Below, piece by piece: positions 11,398 through 12,233 of a DNA stretch of 12,233 bases (the first letter of the stretch is position 1; the number at the start of each line of letters is the position of its first letter). The translations under genes and the position numbers were made by a program. This stretch comes from Ichthyophonus hoferi (taxonomy: Eukaryota > Opisthokonta > Ichthyosporea > Ichthyophonida > Ichthyophonidae): the NCBI GenBank assembly GCA_002751075.1, contig NAOQ01000430.1:9384-21616 (forward strand), in the 5' to 3' direction. The notes beneath the pieces were generated by a model. That model saw only the letters and a list, made by a program, of their open reading frames with translations, did not search any database and was not told the origin of the DNA.

Positions 11398-11991
11398 ATC
11401 AATTGGCTGCTTAAGGCAAAAGTGTGTATACTTGGTTTTCTTGTAAAGGATTTTATTAAAGCTAATGTGTATGAGAGTCAGTTGTGCATTATGTATATAT
11501 ACCCACTGTATGACCTGGTTTGTCCATTAGTATTTTTCAAAATAGCTCGTTTTCTCTATTTATTATACTATGCCCATCTCATCTATCATTACCCATTACC
11601 AATTGATACACATTAATTAGAATTAGTATTGACATATATATGCACGCACAGCAATTTAGTGCTCTTTTTTTCCCCCATGTCTTTTGTATTCTCTTTGTAT
11701 TTGACACACATTGCCTTGTACTGTCACTCTCTGTAGGCCCCTACTGGTGCTGGCAAAGCCCCCAAGGCACGGGAGAGTGAACATCAGACACGTAGTCAAG
11801 GGCAGGGTGAAAGACGTAGTTTTAAGGGTCGTCGAGGACACGGTGATCATGGAGAGAAAGGAGAGAAAGATAAGTCACATGAGAAGCGAAGGGAGAGGAA
11901 GGATGGGCGTAAAGAGGGCACTGCTCAGCCTAAAGCTGCAAAGCCTGCTGCTACTGCTCCCGCAAAGGAAGCCCCAAAGGAAGAGAATTAA
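3169..11991 (+). CDS. LARP4: La-related protein 4 (LARP4), whole gene, about 17 exons
   Basis: LARP4 is a cytoplasmic RNA-binding protein that binds poly(A), works with poly(A)-binding protein and RACK1, and stabilises mRNAs; this role is known from the family, not visible here. The long-form exons are 3169-3241, 3824-4041, 4871-4957, 5107-5259, 5918-5967, 6300-6376, 6945-6976, 7079-7142, 7476-7558, 8115-8175, 8888-8962, 9575-9658, 9994-10168, 10351-10416, 10926-11256 and 11737-11991. They sum to 1884 nt (627 residues plus stop) with all junction phases agreeing. The La motif lies at about residues 30-97 ([11 protein letters not shown] at 39-49), a linker with GEKVRP at 102-107, and the RRM at about 113-190 (RNP2-like LILRDM, RNP1-like WFVQF). 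A disordered tail carries FPPL at 335-338, LADIVK at 388-393 and SYAQRL at 517-522, matching in order the human motifs NFPPLPG, MSDVVKG and LSYAEV as I recall them. Exon 7 (6469-6647) is treated separately. Human LARP4 is about 724 residues, so the size fits. Confidence 0.9.
3242..3823 (+). other. LARP4 intron 1
   Basis: GTATGT donor and cttcgcag acceptor. It is AT-rich with many T runs between 3340 and 3580, as in splicing tracts, and contains the GC-rich candidate exon at 3597-3644. A second possible acceptor, tttcaag at 3789-3791, is in the wrong phase. Confidence 0.75.
3597..3644 (+). other. LARP4: Candidate cassette or alternative first exon in intron 1
   Basis: A GC-rich island in intron 1. 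After a T-rich tract and ...tatatagcag it reads, in the frame set by exon 1, [14 protein letters not shown], and reaches TAAAAT|GTAAAC. It enters and exits in phase 1, so it fits between exons 1 and 2. The ATG at 3602 has a strong context (ACCATG), so it could also begin an alternative N-terminus. It is supported only by phase, splice words and composition. Confidence 0.3.
3824..4041 (+). CDS. LARP4: LARP4 exon 2: La motif
   Basis: This encodes residues 26-97, essentially the whole La motif, a winged-helix RNA-binding fold. It contains [14 protein letters not shown] and QDAYLVSQM, then VPVCTVANF and [16 protein letters not shown], co-linear with human LARP4. The acceptor is cttcgcag and the donor CAG|GTATTT. 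An upstream acceptor at 3789-3791 (tttcaag) would add 32 bases but needs a different phase from exon 1. Pocket residues by alignment to La are Gln39, Tyr42, Tyr43, Asp52, Tyr54 and Phe73. Confidence 0.93.
4042..4870 (+). other. LARP4 intron 2
   Basis: The longest intron (829 bases), between the La motif and the linker. The protein reads straight across the join ([15 protein letters not shown]), so no exon is missing here. I see AT-rich sequence with short TA runs and nothing else I can support. Confidence 0.85.
4871..4957 (+). CDS. LARP4: LARP4 exon 3: La-RRM linker and first RRM strand
   Basis: It encodes residues 98-126, 29 whole codons, phase 0 on both sides. It begins [10 protein letters not shown], nearly the same as human VDEKGEKVRP, and continues to [13 protein letters not shown], the RNP2-like first strand of the RRM. 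The acceptor is tgatag and the donor GTATGT. Confidence 0.93.
5107..5259 (+). CDS. LARP4: LARP4 exon 4: core of the RRM
   Basis: It encodes residues 127-177, phase 0 on both sides. [10 protein letters not shown] and TNCPHP match human [32 protein letters not shown] matches human NSNWYITFQSDTDAQQAF and holds the RNP1-like strand WFVQF. The acceptor is tcacag and the donor GTAACC. The loop before the last strand is shorter than in human. Confidence 0.93.
5260..5917 (+). other. LARP4 intron 4
   Basis: 658 bases with a (TA)12 run at 5469-5492 and a small perfect hairpin at 5372-5387 (TTGGTC, loop TTGG, GACCAA). The hairpin is too short to name. No further exon is supported. Confidence 0.8.
5469..5492. 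repeat. (TA)12 microsatellite
   Basis: Uninterrupted TA dinucleotides in intron 4. Confidence 0.95.
5918..5967 (+). CDS. LARP4: LARP4 exon 5: last RRM strand
   Basis: It encodes residues 178-193 plus two bases. [14 protein letters not shown] matches human GKPIMARIKAINTF, the final strand and helix of the RRM. The acceptor is taatag and the donor is a consensus GTAAGT. It exits in phase 2. Confidence 0.9.
5968..6299 (+). other. LARP4 intron 5
   Basis: 332 bases with a GTAT tetranucleotide run at 6083-6100. Nothing else is recognised. Confidence 0.8.
6083..6100. repeat. (GTAT)n microsatellite
   Basis: Four and a half GTAT units in intron 5. Confidence 0.9.
6300..6376 (+). CDS. LARP4: LARP4 exon 6: linker after the RRM
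   Basis: It encodes residues 194-219 plus one base: [19 protein letters not shown] and then an acidic end. The acceptor is ttcacag and the donor GTAAGC. The phase 1 exit lets it join exon 7, 8 or 10 in frame, so it is a natural branch point for alternative splicing. Confidence 0.85.
6469..6647 (+). CDS. LARP4: LARP4 exon 7: alternative last exon or internal exon with weak donor
   Basis: After the 92-base intron 6 (acceptor tctttag) this encodes [18 protein letters not shown], a Tyr/Pro-rich stretch, and [14 protein letters not shown], then TAA at 6645-6647. The end resembles human PYFETPLAPFPNGSF, so it is real LARP4 coding sequence. Used as a last exon it gives a 278-residue protein with only the La motif, RRM and this tail; a weak polyadenylation variant TATAAA follows at 6665-6670. 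Used internally it needs a phase 1 donor to reach exon 8. Candidates end at 6537 (CAGG|GTATAC), 6600 (CTG|GTGCTT) or 6615 (AAA|GTCTCC), none strong, giving 650, 671 or 676 residues in total. Confidence 0.75.
6648..6944 (+). other. 3' flank of exon 7 and intron before exon 8
   Basis: It holds TATAAA at 6665-6670, 18 bases after the exon 7 stop, and then a GT-containing stretch, so it could be the 3' UTR of the short form. A tattcacag acceptor word at 6730s is followed by a frame that closes at once in the needed phase. Confidence 0.5.
6945..6976 (+). CDS. LARP4: LARP4 exon 8: 32-base small exon
   Basis: After a pyrimidine-rich acceptor (atctctatttttccatgtacgtag) it reads, with two carry-over bases, [10 protein letters not shown] and stops at a good donor, GTAAGC. 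It enters in phase 1 and exits in phase 0, exactly what is needed to link exon 6 (or 7) to exon 9. It is called from splice sites and phase only. Confidence 0.6.
7079..7142 (+). CDS. LARP4: LARP4 exon 9: Gly/Arg-rich segment
   Basis: It encodes 21 codons plus one base, including [20 protein letters not shown], a basic, Gly-rich and probably disordered stretch. The acceptor is tcccacag and the donor GTAAGG. Phase 0 is the only entry that stays open through exons 9 and 10. Confidence 0.8.
7143..7475 (+). other. LARP4 intron 9
   Basis: 333 bases from GTAAGG to tattttag, with a short TATG-rich patch near 7380-7402. No exon or RNA is recognised. Confidence 0.75.
7476..7558 (+). CDS. LARP4: LARP4 exon 10: basic, Asn-rich segment
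   Basis: It encodes [17 protein letters not shown] and then [10 protein letters not shown]. The acceptor is tattttag and the donor GTAAGG. It enters in phase 1 and exits in phase 0. The RRNNDG core recurs in exons 12 and 16. Confidence 0.8.
7559..8114 (+). other. LARP4 intron 10
   Basis: 556 bases from GTAAGG to cctctcacag. It contains the weak candidate cassette exon at 7856-7924 and little else. Confidence 0.7.
7856..7924 (+). other. LARP4: Candidate cassette exon inside intron 10
   Basis: After a branch-like tgactaat and tagtag it reads [15 protein letters not shown] and MDSGVKT, ending at ACTG|GTAGGG, phase 1 on both sides. It could link exon 9 to exon 12 in place of exons 10 and 11, which together are also phase 1-1. 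The frame stays open to a TAG at 7954-7956. The acceptor lies very close to the branch-like sequence, so this is weakly supported. Confidence 0.25.
8115..8175 (+). CDS. LARP4: LARP4 exon 11: short Thr/Ala-rich exon, donor uncertain
   Basis: After acceptor cctctcacag it reads [20 protein letters not shown]. The composition stays exon-like to about 8175 and then turns pyrimidine- and AT-rich. A phase 1 exit is needed to match exon 12. The end at 8175 (CAT|GTTAGA) is in phase but weak; ends at 8145 (GTACGA) or 8142 are also in phase. A strong donor at 8133 (GTAAGC) would make an 18-base microexon with the wrong exit phase. Confidence 0.55.
8176..8887 (+). other. LARP4 intron 11
   Basis: 712 bases with a weak GTTAGA donor and a ttcacag acceptor. 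It has a long pyrimidine tract at about 8245-8335 and a TA run at 8420-8433. A phase 0 open stretch after ttacaag at 8380 lacks a good donor. Confidence 0.65.
8888..8962 (+). CDS. LARP4: LARP4 exon 12: basic Arg/Asn-rich segment
   Basis: Entered in phase 1 it reads [15 protein letters not shown] and KSQADQKHE, aligning with the human stretch FRGRRRREDDR before FPPLP. Entry in phase 2 meets a stop at once; phase 0 is open but gives no LARP4-like sequence and would lose FPPL in exon 13. The acceptor is ttcacag and the donor GTATGA, followed directly by a long (AT)n run. It is symmetric (1-1), so it can be skipped without a frame change. Confidence 0.8.
8968..8995. repeat. (AT)14 microsatellite next to a splice donor
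   Basis: Uninterrupted AT dinucleotides beginning five bases after the exon 12 donor GT at 8963. Confidence 0.95.
9161..9190. repeat. (CATAT)n pentanucleotide repeat
   Basis: Six units in intron 12; the last two read CATAC. Confidence 0.9.
9575..9658 (+). CDS. LARP4: LARP4 exon 13: FPPL motif
   Basis: It encodes [17 protein letters not shown] and then an acidic Ser/Thr-rich end. [10 protein letters not shown] matches human NFPPLPGSSS, a hallmark short motif in the LARP4 tail, and this fixes the reading frame of the neighbouring exons. The acceptor is taatag and the donor GTAAGT. It is symmetric (1-1). Confidence 0.88.
9659..9993 (+). other. LARP4 intron 13
   Basis: 335 bases from GTAAGT to cccacaacag. 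A 67-codon open frame at 9685-9888 has fairly balanced composition, but there is no acceptor in the right phase in front of it and a stop (TAG) separates it from exon 13. Confidence 0.75.
9994..10168 (+). CDS. LARP4: LARP4 exon 14: Ala/Thr-rich linker with LADIV motif
   Basis: It encodes 57 codons: an [14 protein letters not shown] linker, then [25 protein letters not shown] lines up with human MSDVVKG, which also follows FPPLP. The acceptor is cccacaacag and the donor a strong CCA|GTGAGT, phase 2. Without splicing the frame would end at a TGA overlapping the donor. A second GT at 10161 (TCG|GTATAC) is out of phase with exon 15. Confidence 0.85.
10351..10416 (+). CDS. LARP4: LARP4 exon 15: Lys/Gln/Ser-rich linker
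   Basis: It encodes [19 protein letters not shown] and a Ser-rich end, presumably disordered. The acceptor is attcttag and the donor a consensus GTAAGT. It enters and exits in phase 2, so it can be skipped in frame. Confidence 0.82.
10417..10925 (+). other. LARP4 intron 15
   Basis: 509 bases from GTAAGT to cctttag with a strong pyrimidine tract at about 10880-10925. It contains the candidate last exon and AATAAA at 10661-10712. Confidence 0.75.
10661..10712 (+). other. LARP4: Candidate alternative last exon with AATAAA in intron 15
   Basis: After a good acceptor (tgtgtttcgttgtag) the exon 15 frame continues as [16 protein letters not shown] and stops at TAA 10710-10712. An AATAAA at 10700-10705 and a GT-rich stretch follow. 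Use of this site would give a tail ending before the SYAQ motif and the basic C-terminus. Confidence 0.25.
10926..11256 (+). CDS. LARP4: LARP4 exon 16: basic module, Ala/Thr-rich stretch and SYAQ motif
   Basis: The longest exon, 110 codons. It begins with a polar stretch, then [19 protein letters not shown], a further copy of the basic Asn/Asp/Gly module, then a long Ala/Thr/Val-rich stretch, and [13 protein letters not shown], which matches human KLSYAEVCQK. The acceptor is cctttag after a pyrimidine-rich tract and the donor is GTGAGT. Confidence 0.9.
11257..11736 (+). other. LARP4 intron 16
   Basis: 480 bases from GTGAGT to ctctgtag with an (AT)16 run at 11361-11392. Open frames across it are interrupted and lack splice sites. 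Confidence 0.8.
11361..11392. repeat. (AT)16 microsatellite
   Basis: Uninterrupted AT dinucleotides in intron 16, the longest such run in the window. Confidence 0.95.
11737..11991 (+). CDS. LARP4: LARP4 exon 17: charged C-terminus and stop
   Basis: It encodes 84 codons and TAA at 11989-11991. It starts [14 protein letters not shown], then [18 protein letters not shown], a run alternating Lys, Glu, Arg and Gly, and ends AKEAPKEEN. The basic RG-containing patch corresponds to the Arg-rich end of human LARP4. The acceptor is actctctgtag. Confidence 0.9.
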   Translation, partial: APTGAGKAPKARESEHQTRSQGQGERRSFKGRRGHGDHGEKGEKDKSHEKRRERKDGRKEGTAQPKAAKPAATAPAKEAPKEEN

Positions 11992-12200
11992 GTGTGCATG
12001 CGTGTTATCTTAGATAATGGATACTTCTTGGTATAATAGGATTTGTCCATTCACATACACCTTGGCTCACACATCCCACGCCCCATTCTCTCCTCTCGGC
12101 TCACTCTATTTTGATTATATTGAATTTTTTTTGTTAGAATGGAGTCCTTCGCCTGCATCCCATGTAGTATTTCACACATAGTCGATAGGCTCGAAGCGCC
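11992..12200 (+). other. LARP4 3' UTR and downstream flank
   Basis: No AATAAA or ATTAAA is seen after the stop. A T-rich element at 12125-12132 followed by gttag could mark the downstream part of a cleavage site. Near the end an ATG at 12139 opens a frame (MESFACIPCSIS) that runs off the window without a stop; this is too short to call a gene. Confidence 0.5.
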
Positions 12201-12233
12201 TTTTCTCTTTTTTTTTTTTTCTTTTTTTTTTTT
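12201..12233. repeat. Poly(T)/pyrimidine tract at the window edge
   Basis: An almost pure T tract broken by three C bases, running off the window. It could be a splice tract of a following exon, or on the minus strand a poly(A) tail of a retroposed element; the window ends before this can be settled. Confidence 0.85.

Overview
The window carries one recognisable gene: a complete, intron-rich copy of La-related protein 4 (LARP4) on the + strand, from a start codon at 3169 to a stop at 11991. GT-AG introns of about 90 to 830 bases, balanced codon use in exons set in a very AT-rich background, and many short TA and TATG microsatellites indicate an animal nuclear genome, probably a non-vertebrate with compact genes. 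A sponge or another early-branching animal fits, but the lineage is a guess.

Layout. Bases 1-143 look like the last coding piece of an upstream gene on the same strand, followed by a tandem AATAAA at 259-268. Bases 144 to about 3105 are AT-rich spacer with no gene I can support. A TATAAATA box at 3110-3117 sits just before the first LARP4 exon. Exons 2-3 encode the La motif and exons 3-5 the RRM. Exons 8-17 encode a long, disordered, Arg/Gly/His/Asn-rich and Ala/Thr-rich tail with LARP4-type short motifs (FPPL, LADIV, SYAQ). A short 3' flank ends in a poly(T)/pyrimidine tract at the window edge.

The exon model rests on reading-frame phase. Every junction in the long form (exons 1-6 and 8-17) agrees in phase, and the total is 1884 nt, or 627 residues plus stop. 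Two places are uncertain. Exon 7 runs into a stop (6645-6647) and is either an alternative last exon giving a 278-residue La-module protein, or an internal exon with a weak donor. The donor of exon 11 is also weak.

I found no new multi-gene system. The points worth a second look are the La pocket residues, which are more canonical than I recall for vertebrate LARP4; three candidate alternative exons; a possible intronic polyadenylation site; a repeated basic module in the tail; and the lack of a clear PAM2w motif.
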